Shown here piece by piece: positions 17,393-27,398 of a stretch of 32,759 nucleotides of DNA. The position numbers were made by a program, and so were the translations under genes. The DNA is from Bremia lactucae (Eukaryota > Oomycota > Peronosporomycetes > Peronosporales > Peronosporaceae), in the NCBI RefSeq assembly GCF_004359215.1, contig NC_090617.1:4325138-4357896 (forward strand), in the 5' to 3' direction. The notes beneath the pieces were generated by a model. It was not told the DNA's origin, did not search any database, and worked only from the letters and a program-made list of their open reading frames with translations. Numbering within the stretch: the first letter of the stretch is position 1; each line of letters begins with the position of its first letter.

Positions 17393-18310
17393 ATGGCTGA
17401 GCACTTGGCGCAGAGACTTGGTGAACAAGACCTGGTCAGCCTCTTGAGTAGTCTTCTTGAGCAACAGGTTGCTCGGTTGGAACAGTCTGAGGCCTTTGTG
17501 CTCGATTAATATATGACCGCGTCCGAGGCACAAAGCCATGCTGCGGCGGAGTCCATTACTAAGACTCAGGATAAGTTTTTGTGTGCAGGCTCGGAACGAG
17601 GCTCTCAACAGGGCTGTTAGAAAGCTTTCTACATGGCCTTATCAGCCGAGGCTAACTCAGATGGACCCATCCAACTTTAATATGACTGTAACTCACACGA
17701 TTGCTTACTGGATATATGCCATGGAGCGATGCGGTGTGGTGCAGCTCATTGACCACGACACCCGGATGGTGTCGTACGCCATGTTCCATTCGAGAGTAAG
17801 GCCTCACTCAGGGTTGCTTTCTCGGCGCTTATGGCGCACAACGAGGCGTTTCTTTGCAACTGATTATTGAAACAAAGGTTGATGCCATGTATGTCAGCCG
17901 CCGAAAAGCGAATTGTTTTTTTCAGGCGTGCTTCTTTATAGCGCGACAGGCGAAGCGATCTCCGCAAAATTTATGCAGTAGATGCGCTCGTTGTTGGCAT
18001 CCATTACATAGTGTCCAAAACTAAAACGCATTAAGGTGCCCATTTTTTAACGGTTTACGGCACGGCCCATTGTGACAGTTTATTTCATGAAAGGTGCCGT
18101 TGACAATGCAAAATTCATTCGTTACCGAGCAATCCTTCATTAGTGGCTCGGCACAGCTTATTATAACGCGTCGTACGAAAGCTTGGATTCTACTCGTATA
18201 GAATGGGCAATGCCTATGTTGTCTACTACAATTGCGGCAAGCGTAGCCAAATGATGGCTCGCTACTATGTTAGAGTAGCTGCTGGTGCTAAGACGCCCAG
18301 CTCGAAGACT
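17393..18310 (+). pseudogene. gag: Gag (E5)
   Basis: ATG at 17393, 95 bases after the candidate PBS, gives MAEHLAQRLGEQDL and SLLEQQVARLEQSEAFVLD, then a stop and MTASEAQSHAAAESITKTQD; this is a helical, probably coiled-coil N-terminus. Fragments near 17800 (SLRVAFSALMAHNEAFL) fit the capsid domain weakly. At 18203-18260 MGNAYVVYYNCGKRSQMMAR and YYV correspond to a CCHC knuckle in which two of three Cys are Tyr (tgc/tgt to tac/tat) and the His is gone. Heavily decayed; the middle third is not recognisable. Confidence 0.6.
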
Positions 18311-18559
18311 CCCGACCCAACGGCAATGACAAAAACCATTGCGTGCGAAGCATAACTTCTGCATCGACCACTGGCGGTTATAGTAATGCATGATCGCAGT
18401 AGGAGCGGGGGCCCTACATTTCGGTCTTTGAGTTACCTCTAAGCTCAGAGCTATCGAGCAAATGGGTAGCATAGTCTTTGATGTTTCGACAGCTCCGACC
18501 TCAATTAACTTTGCTGGTCTATAGCGCTCGAGGACGAATCTATCGCCGTGTGAGGACCT

Positions 18560-18835
18560 TTTCTCGTGGATTCAAAGCTTTTAGGAATTTTGCGGCTCCA
18601 AAACGAGATCGGCGAGTTAAAATTCGCTTGCCAGGATGACAATTGAGATTTGGTGATTGTTTGTTAAGCGAACAGCGCGCTTGTGAAATCAGTGGGTGCT
18701 CATGTTGAACCCGTCTTTAGCGCATATGACTTTCCCTATCGAGGAATTTCAGGGTGCTAGGTTTGGAGAGTCCGTTTGACCTCATTCTAGGCATCACATG
18801 GTTGGAAATTACCAACCTTGGAAAGATTAGCGTAC
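18560..18835 (+). pseudogene. pol: Protease remnant (E5)
   Basis: ctcgtggattca at 18563 encodes L-V-D-S, the start of the retropepsin active site; the following Gly-Ala is damaged by a small deletion. ESPFDLILGITWLE (about 18765-18810) is the conserved motif downstream of the active site. Frames change at least three times between the two. Confidence 0.6.
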
Positions 18836-19439
18836 ACGCACAGTCGCTAGCTATACGCAAGAATCCGCATGAATTTGCTCCTGCGCGAGGCCTATGCAAG
18901 TGACGTCATCTCCAGCACAGTTGAGAGTATGTCAAACGTCACGAGTCCAATACGGCTCGGAGAGACTTGTGTAGGGACTAGGACGATGAGTAGTAGTTAT
19001 CCGTCTAGTGGTCCTTAACAGAGCCGATAGGCTCTGACAGCTGATTGCAAGCTGAAAGAAAGTCAAGCATCTCAAGAATTATCAGAGCCTTGAATCTGTT
19101 GCGGTTTGAAGCATCACTGCGGTTTGAAGTGTTGAGTAAGCCGAAAGAGCAACGGCACTCTCGTCCACACCAAAGGGCATGGTGACTCGGAATTGCGATA
19201 ACCTGACGATGGAGGAAGATCAAATGCGCGTCAAGACGAGTGACATTTGGATCTGTCCCGATCTAAGAGGACCGACCTTCGAAAAATTATGTCAAGTCCG
19301 TCGAAAAGATGGCAGAGGCATCCTCTGTTGAGATGTTCCGGACGTCTTGGAATCTGCCGAGGAGATAGTTCATAAAAAGAAAAGATTGACGAGGAAGTCA
19401 CATCAGTTCCGGAAGAGAAACTGGTCGACTGTTGCTCAT
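18836..19439 (+). pseudogene. Probable protease-RT linker (E5), poorly preserved
   Basis: Position between the protease motif and the RT start makes this the Pol linker. Short plus-strand pieces such as RRPTFEKLCQVRRKDGRG can be read but none matches the linkers of E2, E3 or E7 convincingly. Open minus-strand frames here (19231-19497) look like shadows. Confidence 0.35.
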
Positions 19440-19650
19440 CATCCATAATGGACGAGAGTGTCTTGGAGACCGACACTAAGAAGCGGTTGCTACTCAAGGC
19501 TGGATCCCTTGAAAGATTGCTCGTTGTATGCGATTCTGTAAAAAAAATCGTTGTGCTTCCAAAAAAAAGTCGAACCGCCTACGACCGGGTAAGTGTTTTC
19601 TGCACGAAATTAATCTGGAACCTGGCACCAAGTACGTGTTATATTAGGTA
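19440..19650 (+). pseudogene. pol: Start of RT (E5), truncated
   Basis: Near 19596 the plus strand reads HEINLEPGTKYVLY and then a stop, equivalent to the RHEIDLEPGTKYCV segment that opens Ty3/Gypsy RT. The preceding 67-codon frame (19448-19651) covers the same DNA in another frame. No further RT motif follows, so E5 is truncated here. Confidence 0.55.
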
Positions 19651-19659
19651 ATCTATGAG

Positions 19660-20217
19660 GTTGAAGATGTGCTTACGGTCGGAAATGCAAACTTAAAAGT
19701 GAGTTTTTAGTATTTAAGTTTAGCTCTTTCAAACTATGTGTGCGTTCATTGCTTGCTGACTATTCAATTCAGTAACAAAACATTGGCTGTAACGATGCGC
19801 CCCTTTTTCCTCTAATGGGGACCACCATAAAAACTGAAGACGTCACTGCCTGGCAGGAGTGCTGGTAAACCCCAAGCACCAGACCCGAAGGTTTAACTTT
19901 TGTCGTTGCTATGATTTAAGCCCGTGATTTGTAGATGGTTTTCATGCCTTTCCGAGTGAGCTACAGCCTCTCATTTGAAGAGCATACTATATAACTATTA
20001 TTGCCTACCATACGAACCCTTACTCTCATGTATATATATATATATATATATATATCCCTATGCACGCTTCGCGCAGATCAGTCCTTGATGAAAGCAGCGG
20101 GAAACAGTGTTTCGTGCTAAGGAACAAGTTGAGTCATAAATGTTGGCAGCCATGAAGGTCGACTATTACAGAGCACCTTAACCTCCGAAATAAAGGAGAA
20201 CAACAATAAGGACGGAC
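19660..20217. other. Unassigned stretch with (TA)n microsatellite
   Basis: No frame or LTR signature recognised. It contains a pure (TA)n run of 25 bases at 20031-20055. Confidence 0.6.
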
Positions 20218-20535
20218 TGTAATGGGCCACATTACAGGATTAAAACAACACAAAATACATAATTACATCTAGAGGCAGGTGCTGTGCCCGGAGAGCGGGC
20301 ACAGCGTTACAAATTATTACAATTGCATTATTGGGGGCCAGAAGACCAATATGGGCCAATGATAAATTACCTGAAAATAAGTGGTTCCCGAAAATTAAAA
20401 CACGGCCGTACTTAGCACGTTTAAAAATCTTATAAAACTACATAAATCGAATTTAACTTGGTACCTAATACTTAGGCTGAAAGCTTCCTCAAGCGTTCGC
20501 GTAAGCTAGTGGCGGGACGTTCTAGCCCCGTTACA
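20218..20535 (+). repeat. LTR family 5, 5' LTR (318 bp)
   Basis: Starts tgtaatgggccacattacag and ends tctagccccgttaca (TG..CA). It is followed by cc and tggtagcacctag (20538-20550), the same PBS as E2 and E4, so this is a 5' LTR. A perfect 10-bp inverted repeat gctgtgcccg/cgggcacagc with a 5-nt loop lies at 20281-20305. Its internal region begins at 20536 and enters the N gap after 82 bases. Confidence 0.75.
20281..20305 (+). other. Perfect 10-bp hairpin in LTR family 5
   Basis: gctgtgcccg, loop gagag, cgggcacagc; fully paired and GC-rich in an otherwise AT-rich LTR. Possible regulatory or RNA element; no second copy in the window allows a covariation test. Confidence 0.6.
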
Positions 20536-20617
20536 CCTGGTAGCACCTAGTTATCCTTCCCATACCCGAGTTTAGAAAAAGCGAATCATCGTTTTTTGAC
20601 GCTCCAGATTTGCTTCT

Positions 20618-21170
20618 NNNNNNNNNNNNNNNNNNNNNNNNNNNNNNNNNNNNNNNNNNNNNNNNNNNNNNNNNNNNNNNNNNNNNNNNNNNNNNNNNNN
20701 NNNNNNNNNNNNNNNNNNNNNNNNNNNNNNNNNNNNNNNNNNNNNNNNNNNNNNNNNNNNNNNNNNNNNNNNNNNNNNNNNNNNNNNNNNNNNNNNNNNN
20801 NNNNNNNNNNNNNNNNNNNNNNNNNNNNNNNNNNNNNNNNNNNNNNNNNNNNNNNNNNNNNNNNNNNNNNNNNNNNNNNNNNNNNNNNNNNNNNNNNNNN
20901 NNNNNNNNNNNNNNNNNNNNNNNNNNNNNNNNNNNNNNNNNNNNNNNNNNNNNNNNNNNNNNNNNNNNNNNNNNNNNNNNNNNNNNNNNNNNNNNNNNNN
21001 NNNNNNNNNNNNNNNNNNNNNNNNNNNNNNNNNNNNNNNNNNNNNNNNNNNNNNNNNNNNNNNNNNNNNNNNNNNNNNNNNNNNNNNNNNNNNNNNNNNN
21101 NNNNNNNNNNNNNNNNNNNNNNNNNNNNNNNNNNNNNNNNNNNNNNNNNNNNNNNNNNNNNNNNNNNNNN
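20618..21170. other. Assembly gap (553 N)
   Basis: Unknown bases. By position they should hold internal sequence of the element whose 5' LTR is at 20218, or the RT of E6, or both. The open frames across it are meaningless. Confidence 1.
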
Positions 21171-21393
21171 AAGTCGAGGCAGCTTAAAGCTGCAGGAAAA
21201 GCTACCCCTCGTTCATGACAAAGACTTCCTGCAATGCAATGATGTATCCCCTTGTCAAATTCAGAGTTCATCTTTTAGCACTTAACCTTTTGTGATCGTT
21301 ACAGAGCATGCGTCTTTAACGCACCGCGACTAAGTCACCCTATCTCTCACATATAATGGCTCGATAGCTATCACCACTTCTCTTGCAACGATG
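21171..21393 (+). pseudogene. pol: RNase H domain, N-terminal part (E6)
   Basis: Just after the gap: SRQLKAAGKATP, a shifted HDKDF piece (for HDKELL), then YRACVFNAPR-type sequence for the TDHASLRTA segment and SPYLSHIMARLLS for SP.LSQRMARWLS. It breaks off in this last motif at about 21393, where the strand switches. Confidence 0.72.
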
Positions 21394-23047
21394 TCGCTTT
21401 AAAAGCTTCTTCACGGGGAGGTTTAGTTCCCTTGCTCGTCGAGCAACACCGGAGAAGGCTAAAATATCGATGGAGTCTTTCTTTCATTTAACGAGTGCAA
21501 CTTCTCTGTGAGAACTTTGCTCCAGCGGAGACGACCCTGGCGCACCTAAAGCCATCTTTTGAAGTTTGAGCGTCATAAACCGCGTTAGAGGACCAGCTTA
21601 AAACTCTGATGAGGATGCAGCAATCATCGGCACAGCTGTCTATCTTCGCGCAAGCGAATGTGAATCCACGTAACGACTGCGATACGGCTTAAATGAGTCA
21701 ACGTGGGACACTGAAAGCACACGCAGCTTGCGCGGAAGGTTTAGCGTCTAAGCTAGGCCCTTCTTGGCCACGATCGTAAATTGTCCAATAAAGCGCGGAC
21801 GCAATTTGGTCTTACACAGATGTTACATTTATGGGTAGTTCTTTTAGCATTTGGCAACACCCGATCACCGACTGTACAATAATTAAAACGGCTTCTGTCT
21901 TAACCATTATTTTTGTCTTAACTATTAGCCTTTGTATCACGCACATGTCTTAAGACCATTCGTTGCGTTATGAGATACTCGCTTACTATTATCCAAACAG
22001 CGACCAAGATGACCGACTAGTTCTACCCCACCAAGCCCTGAACGATGTTTTGGCTCGTTAACGGAGTGCGTGGTGTGTGGTACTATTAATGTAGAGCGGA
22101 TATACCCTGCTGAGGCATTAACAGCGTTATTAAGCGCAAACTTTACAATCGGGAGCATTTTGGCAAACGCTTGGTACCCATTACGCAGAACGTCTTCAAT
22201 GAAGCGATTGACACGTTTCGTTTGACCATCGGTCTGCGGATGATCCGCTGTGGACATGTCCAATCTGGTGCCAAGCACTCGAAAGTTCAACTTTCAAAAC
22301 GACGTGGAAAGCGGGGTCTTTTTCGGAGACATAACCACCGCAAACAGTTTCTCTAAAAATGCGATCATGAAAAAGAATTTGCCTTGCCTCACCGTCAATA
22401 TATCAGGCACAGCCGCTAAGTTAGAGCTTTTGTTTCATTGGATACACAGCCCACTATGCCCGCATTGTACTGAAAGATTCTTTTGAATTAATTCGGTAGG
22501 CCAGAGACAAACTGCCTGCTAATGATATCCTAGCACCCAGTGCTTACTAAGCAGTGCCGTTTCATGTGCCGAGGATTTAAGCCATTTAAGAGGTATTACA
22601 TAGGTGCTTACCCACTTGTAGAGTTTGGGCCACCAATAAGTCTGGCTAACGGAGCCGTAGGCCTTTTCTCGACCGGAATGACGACAGAAATCAGTATCAT
22701 GTGTTTCATAGATGTTTCGATGCGTTGTTTCCTTCTTATGAGAAGCTACGATTTGCGAAGAATCCGCTGCATTTGTGCAATGCTACAAAAGACCGTTATC
22801 GAAAGAATATCGTTGCAAGCCCGCACTCAATCGTGCCGACAAAGCTATGTCGGAGATTTAACTCATTGCTCCAACAGCTCTTAGCAAAGCTACACACTGT
22901 TTGTATTTGCATAATGCCGAACCGATTGAATTAATGATTAACGACGTTACAGTCGTGGTATGAGCAAACTCATCTGGTCTGCGTGATAGCGCATCTGCCA
23001 AAGCGTCTTGCTTTTCAGACTTATACTTGACCTCAAAGTGATATTGC
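21394..23047 (-). pseudogene. pol: Inverted segment of E6: RNase H end to chromodomain start
   Basis: On the minus strand from 23047 down: QYHFEVKYKSEKQDALADAL and SRRPDE (end of RNase H, the direct continuation of 21393); linker with YSFDNGLL; HSGREKAYGSVSQTYWWPKL and YKWVSTYV (zinc domain, CxxC lost); a core with FRVLGTRLDMSTADHPQTDG, QTKRVNRFIEDV (catalytic Glu replaced by Lys, 22221-22240) and FALNNAV; LRPRFIGQFTIVAKKG (GPY/F, about 21773-21822); and finally a VKKLLKRHRC piece, the start of the chromodomain. The plus strand resumes at 23048 with the chromodomain end. About 30 bases of chromodomain are missing across the two joins. Confidence 0.82.
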
Positions 23048-23125
23048 TTGGTATATCTCGTCGGAAACTTGGGAGTACGAGGTATCCCTTGGTCAAGATT
23101 GCCGTTAACGCTTTGAGCGCCACGT
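23048..23125 (+). pseudogene. pol: Chromodomain, C-terminal part (E6)
   Basis: Plus strand reads YISSETWEYEVSLGQDCR, matching the GYPSSE...EEFEVPLRQDC of E2 (8350-8420). It directly follows the inversion break. After it, 23126-23500 has only scattered frames; by comparison with E2 it should contain the end of pol and the antisense ORF's C-terminal part. Confidence 0.7.
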
Positions 23126-23519
23126 TTAAGGACAGCTTCATCGAACGATCTTCCACCAATAAAGGTGAGAATGGGTGACGGATCCTCGACCATTGTATGG
23201 CTTCGATCCGCACTTTCAAGTGCAATGGAAACCTAGTATGCTGGCTTAAACCTAGCCTCGTGTCGCAGCCGATTAGCAGCACTTAATTGTCGTTTAGCCG
23301 TCAATTTGAAGATGTAAAACGAAATTTTTGTTCTAGACGAAGGTCGGCCGCATCGGCAGTATCTCGAAAAGACCAAATATTTTAAGGGTGGCGGGCCGGA
23401 TGGATATATCAAACAAACGAAATGCTGTTGTCTTTTTCTGAATCCTTCGGATATAAAACAATTGGAACATTTCTCATTGAAGTTTAAATGCATCTTGTGC
23501 TTGATAGCGCAGACGCGTC

Positions 23520-24033
23520 AGATCTGACGTAGTGTCATAATCAGTGAGTAGAAAAAAAGGGATCGCTCACGGAGAGCATCGCGTGTAGCGAGCTGTTCCG
23601 GTATATAAACATTGAATTATTAATCCACAGTAAGTGACGTAAATCTATACTCACTCTAGGCTTTGCTTTCGCAAGGCCTTAGCCCGACGACGAGATTGCT
23701 CCTCTTTGGGCATTGCTTGACCTTATTCCTTATTGAGCGATTTTGTCACTTGGCTGGGCTCTAGGCTTGGTGCCAATCGTAATGCAGCCAAAACATTCGC
23801 AACACCACGTTCTGGGATCGGATTTGGGGTCCGATGCGATTTTTTTTTACGCTTAAGCGTGCTAGGTGGGGACGTCTCATCCTTTTCCTTAAACGAAATG
23901 TGCGTATCACAGTCCACGGATTTCTCATCTTCCCTGAGGTCTCCTCAGACCTCAGGGAAGAGTAGGAGACGAAGCCGATATTCGGTGTCAATAGTCGGAT
24001 CGAGATTGGTGAAACGATGTATACTTCAGTCAT
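23520..24033 (-). pseudogene. Antisense ORF of E6, related to that of E2
   Basis: Minus strand: IRLLTPNIGFVSYSSLR (compare IRLLTPSDNIRFISFLR in E2 at 9090-9030), FKEKDETSPPSTLKRKKKS, NPIPERGVANVLAAL (E2: NSFPERGAADVLTAF), TKSLNKE-stop-GQAMPKEEQSRRRAK (E2: TNLLDEEQEQALVIEEQARRRA). The frame 23917-23723 is the best piece. It has several stops and shifts. The similarity is at protein level on the strand opposite to pol, in the same place between chromodomain and LTR. Function unknown. Confidence 0.55.
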
Positions 24034-24063
24034 TTACCAACTATTGAAGTACAATTGACTTAA

Positions 24064-24538
24064 TGTAATGGGGCACACTTCGGTTGGTGAACCGTTGTTG
24101 TAGTACATTTACTTTATGGGTAAAATACCCCATTACTCTATTTAAAATAGTTAATCGCTGTTATGGGTAACATATGTGGTAGCCGCTAGATATAAATCTG
24201 GCGGCCGAAATCTATTTTAGTTGAAGCAAGGGTAAGTTTTTTAGAGTTCAACAGTTAAGAAAAGTTCAGCCTCTCTTTTGATCTTGGAGCGTCTATTGCC
24301 TTCCTAAGGCTTGCACATTGATCTGTTTGACATAGAAGCCTTTCTAAGGTCTATTACTCTCGCGCACTAGTCGCCACTTGGTTCCACAAGCCCTTGAATC
24401 ATCTTGAATCAGGATTCGTTAAGCTCTACAAGCTTGTACAACTCATTGAGTTGTTGAACGTTTCAGTTCTTCAGGACCAAGTGATTCTCTGAGTCTGTAA
24501 GTCTTCATCTGACTTAAAGAGCAGGTAACATCGCTACA
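24064..24538 (+). repeat. LTR family 2, 3' LTR of E6 (475 bp)
   Basis: Starts tgtaatggggcacacttcgg and ends catcgctaca. Aligns with 9103-9587 throughout. The sequence before it lacks a clear polypurine tract (attgacttaa), unlike E2. Confidence 0.85.
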
Positions 24539-24952
24539 CTTTATGCGTATAATACCCTTTTTGTATTAAAAATAGGTAACAGCTAATTAGTTTATGAGTA
24601 GTACGCACGGCATCATTAGAAAGAAATCCATTGGCCGAATTATATTTTAAAGATAAGTAAGCTCAGGTATGTTGCATTTAGAATCATAGAGAAATTTCAG
24701 TTTTGGTGCCTTATCAAAGGTTGCAATGCGATCTGTAAAGGTGCTATGTCTTACTAATGAATATACTCGTATGTACTTGTTGCCGCTTTGGTACTATGAG
24801 CCACTGTGTTCTTTTAACTTCAATCCTCTTGCTCTAACGAGCAAGCTTGTGCGACTCTTTGATATGATACATTTACTAAATCTGTGGATTTAAGTGACGC
24901 TTTTAGTCTACAAGCCTTCCTCTGACTCAAGGAGCGAGGTAGCTCCGCTTCA
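24539..24952 (+). repeat. LTR family 2, second head-to-tail copy, 5'-truncated
   Basis: Continues from 24539 with ctttatgcgtataataccc, which corresponds to position about 50 of the neighbouring LTR (ctttatgggtaaaataccc), and runs through ttgttgccgctttggt and cctctgactcaaggagcgag to gctccgcttca. So two LTRs are directly joined with no internal region. It is more diverged than the copy beside it. Confidence 0.75.
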
Positions 24953-25740
24953 ACATCTCGGGTCAGAATGATCCTACACTCGACTAAACTTTTGGGATTC
25001 AAATAGCAGTAAATTAGTTAGCTGTTATTGTTACCTGGCATTACTGCGGTTTTTCTCCGATTTTTAATCTGTCGACAATCAATCCGATCACTTGTTCTAA
25101 CTCCCATAGTAGGATATTACTGTATTTAATAAGCTGTTTGCAATAAATGAATGGGGATGCGCAACTATTATATGCTCAAGCTGAGAATTAGTCAATGGTA
25201 CAAATTACAGCAATTGGTATGTTAGGAAGCTACGTACCAAATATCTATCACTTTAAGCATACAAATATGGACGTATTACAATTTATCGAGCTTGTTGTAT
25301 TTGATTGAACAGCAACGTTATTTTCTAACCTGTAACGGCAATTTGTAGGCGAGCGCAGTTAAGAGCACACCTTCAAGCACACAGAGGAAGTGGCTTGTCC
25401 GCCTTTTCTTACGTGCAGTGAGGTAGTTGGTGGGCGCCTAAGGCGACCACACCCAAAGAACTTGTACCTTAGATTAAGTATCGTCACGGCAGCGTTGCGC
25501 GTTTTCTAGTCAAAGGCTCAATTGTATTTAGTAGAATGTAATATTAAACCTTTTTATCGTATGATAGATGCCATCTCTGTAAATGTGCGCCTTTACATAA
25601 CGAGCGTAGTCTCCCATGACTGTGACGCAAATCGTTCTTCTTGCGCTATTTTTGGCTCAGCGCTTCGAGGTCGCGCCATTTGCTTTTCGTATGTCACGGT
25701 TACCACCTCGTTGGTGATCAAACATAACTATTCCTCAGAG
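24953..25740. other. Unassigned AT-rich stretch
   Basis: No convincing frame. The bases gaggtagttggtgggcg at 25407-25423 match, in reverse, a part of LTR family 4 (17195-17215), so part of this may be a remnant of the 3' LTR of E7. The rest I cannot place. Confidence 0.35.
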
Positions 25741-25747
25741 CCTCCCT

Positions 25748-26280
25748 TTAAGACCACGTAGGGAATGCTTCCAGGAGAGTCCTGGAAGGGCAATACTCCT
25801 GCATATCAGTAAGAACGCCTAAAAAGCTACTTTTGGCCAAAATCAGTTCGTATTTTTTTGTATTGAAAAAGTAGAGTCGCAAGACTTGACCCTCGAGATC
25901 CGTAGCGCTTAACGCATGTGTCTGAACGGACGAAGGTAGGGCAGCCGCGATTATTTGGGCGAGACCGCCATTTATATCGGGCGCCGCCTGCACTAATGGA
26001 TGCGGGTGGGAATCAACGCTTCCTTGTTGGAAGGTTGGTTGCCCACCGCTAGGCGTACAGTCGAGACCGCGTCACGAGGTGGACTCGCGACTTCAATGTA
26101 TTGGTGCCTTTGGGACTCTTATCCACGTAAACGATAGCGTGAATACATTTCAACGCTGAATTCTCGGTGCTTGTGTTCCCGTCGTCCTTCGAGTCGATAC
26201 TCGAAGCTGGCGATTGTAGCCAGGTGATGAAATCCCACCCCTAGGCACTTGCCATGATGTCGCAAATACGTGACGGGAGT
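25748..26280 (-). pseudogene. Probable Pol linker of E7, unrecognised
   Basis: Minus-strand frame 25993-25748 reads QAAPDINGGLAQIIAAALPS and SFLGVLTDMQEYCPSRTLLE. Sequence before it (GGQPTFQQGSVDSHPHP) has a plus-strand relative at 29633-29720. Position downstream of protease suggests Pol linker, but no family is recognised. Confidence 0.35.
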
Positions 26281-26660
26281 AATCCACGCTCAACCGTCGA
26301 CACTTGATGCGATAGCCCCTGCTCGACCACCGTAAGCCTGTTTGAGAGCCCTGCTCAACCACAAATTGCCCATGTGAAATCATGGTTCGACCACAGTGGG
26401 TGATGATTGGAACCCCAGTTCGGCTATCATGTTCTCGCGTGGGGACTCCTGTCCGTCCACATCATACTCGTTTGGGAGCTCCTGCTTACCACAGATTTTC
26501 CTTGTGGGAGCTCCTACTCAACCCTAATGGGGGCAGATGGGAACCCTGCTTCGACCACTGCATTCACGTGGGGGACCTCTGTTCGACTGCGTTGTTCACG
26601 CGCGGGAACCCCTACTCGACCGCGTCGTCCTCACGCGCGAGCCACTACTCATCCGCAATT
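26281..26660 (-). repeat. 32-33-bp minisatellite in E7 pol linker
   Basis: About twelve decayed units; the anchor (t)cgacc or a variant recurs at 26291, 26324, 26356, 26388, 26421, 26454, 26486, 26519, 26552, 26584, 26617 and 26650. Most steps are 33 bases, some 32. On the minus strand units read roughly VVEQG(F/L)P.., an 11-residue repeat. The long plus-strand frame over it is a shadow of the repeat. Confidence 0.82.
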
Positions 26661-26904
26661 TTCCTCGAATTTCAGAGTCTCTGTCACTAATGTCCAAAAG
26701 GATAGAGTCAATGTCACTAATGTCCAGAAGGATAAAACAAGCAGTACAGAAAGAAACATCGCTCGCTCTGTGTACCGCAGGCGTCGTGGATTCACGATCC
26801 ACGACTGTGACGTTGGGCCAGTCACTCGGGGATACCAAGAGATGGAAAACACTTCACTGACGTCGAACTTGCGTCGACGTCTCACTGATCTTGCTAACCA
26901 GTCG

Positions 26905-27386
26905 ATCTGGGCTTACAATGTGCCAACCATGGCATACCCAGGATGCAATCGAATGCATAGCTCATCGCGACAACTAAGAAATTATCATTACTACGCTAAC
27001 CGTCAAACGTATACGGCAATGACACATCGCGCCGCGATACGCGATGTGGTTTCCCGTCTGCCAACTTGACGTTAACTTGCCCAGGCCCCTTGCATGCCGG
27101 AATGCTTGGAGGCAGCACCGATAAACAGGTTTCACGAAAAATTTGTTCGTCGCTCGGAGTCCAGGAGCGCTAATAGAGGTCGCCGGACACCGGTGACATG
27201 CAAATTGACAATAATCAGACGTGAAATACCACTTGTAGTGATGGTATTTGACCTTTCACACAGCACGTGGGGGCTGGAAGGTCGGGCTGCCACCGGAAAC
27301 CCGGACCTCCGCCCCAACCAGTAAGGCGCCTTGCACCTACTGGTTCCGACCGTCTTTTGAACGTGCGGCCGGGGTAGCGCCCTCAT
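26905..27386 (-). pseudogene. pol: Protease (E7)
   Basis: Minus strand: a Pro/Arg-rich entry, then SRLIIVNLHVTGVRRPLLAL and LDSE (active site, 27153-27161) followed by RRTNF. Here the Gly of D-S-G is lost through a one-base deletion compensated by a one-base insertion a few codons later, so the frame survives but the motif does not. VNVKLADG and SYAFDCILGMPWLA (26921-26960) are the motifs downstream of the active site. Dead or strongly impaired. Confidence 0.78.
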
Positions 27387-27398
27387 GATGAGCGTCCA

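Larger units (their letters stand above)
21171..24952 (+). mobile_element. E6: 3' part of an E2-family element with a 1.65-kb inversion
   Basis: RNase H reads forward to about 21393; 21394-23047 reads backward and carries the RNase H end, integrase zinc domain, core, GPY/F and chromodomain start; 23048 onward reads forward again with the chromodomain end, the antisense-ORF region and LTR family 2. Content and protein wording (SRQLKAA, KWVSTYV, VVAKKG.A.TLNLP) are those of E2. Confidence 0.8.

Noticed and set aside
17538..17870. Frame beginning MLRRSPLLRLRISFCV, at first sight a secretion signal of an effector
   Set aside because: It overlaps E5 Gag in another frame, has no clean signal peptide and no RxLR or similar motif in place.
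20531..21285. Long frames of 200-246 codons on both strands
   Set aside because: They consist of the N gap.
26407..27069. 220-codon plus-strand open frame
   Set aside because: It lies over the 33-bp array and runs opposite to the E7 protease and linker, whose motifs (CILGMPWL) are on the minus strand. A shadow of the repeat.
27153..27161. Third case of a protease Gly-to-Glu substitution
   Set aside because: Base comparison shows a one-base deletion followed by a compensating insertion, not a substitution.
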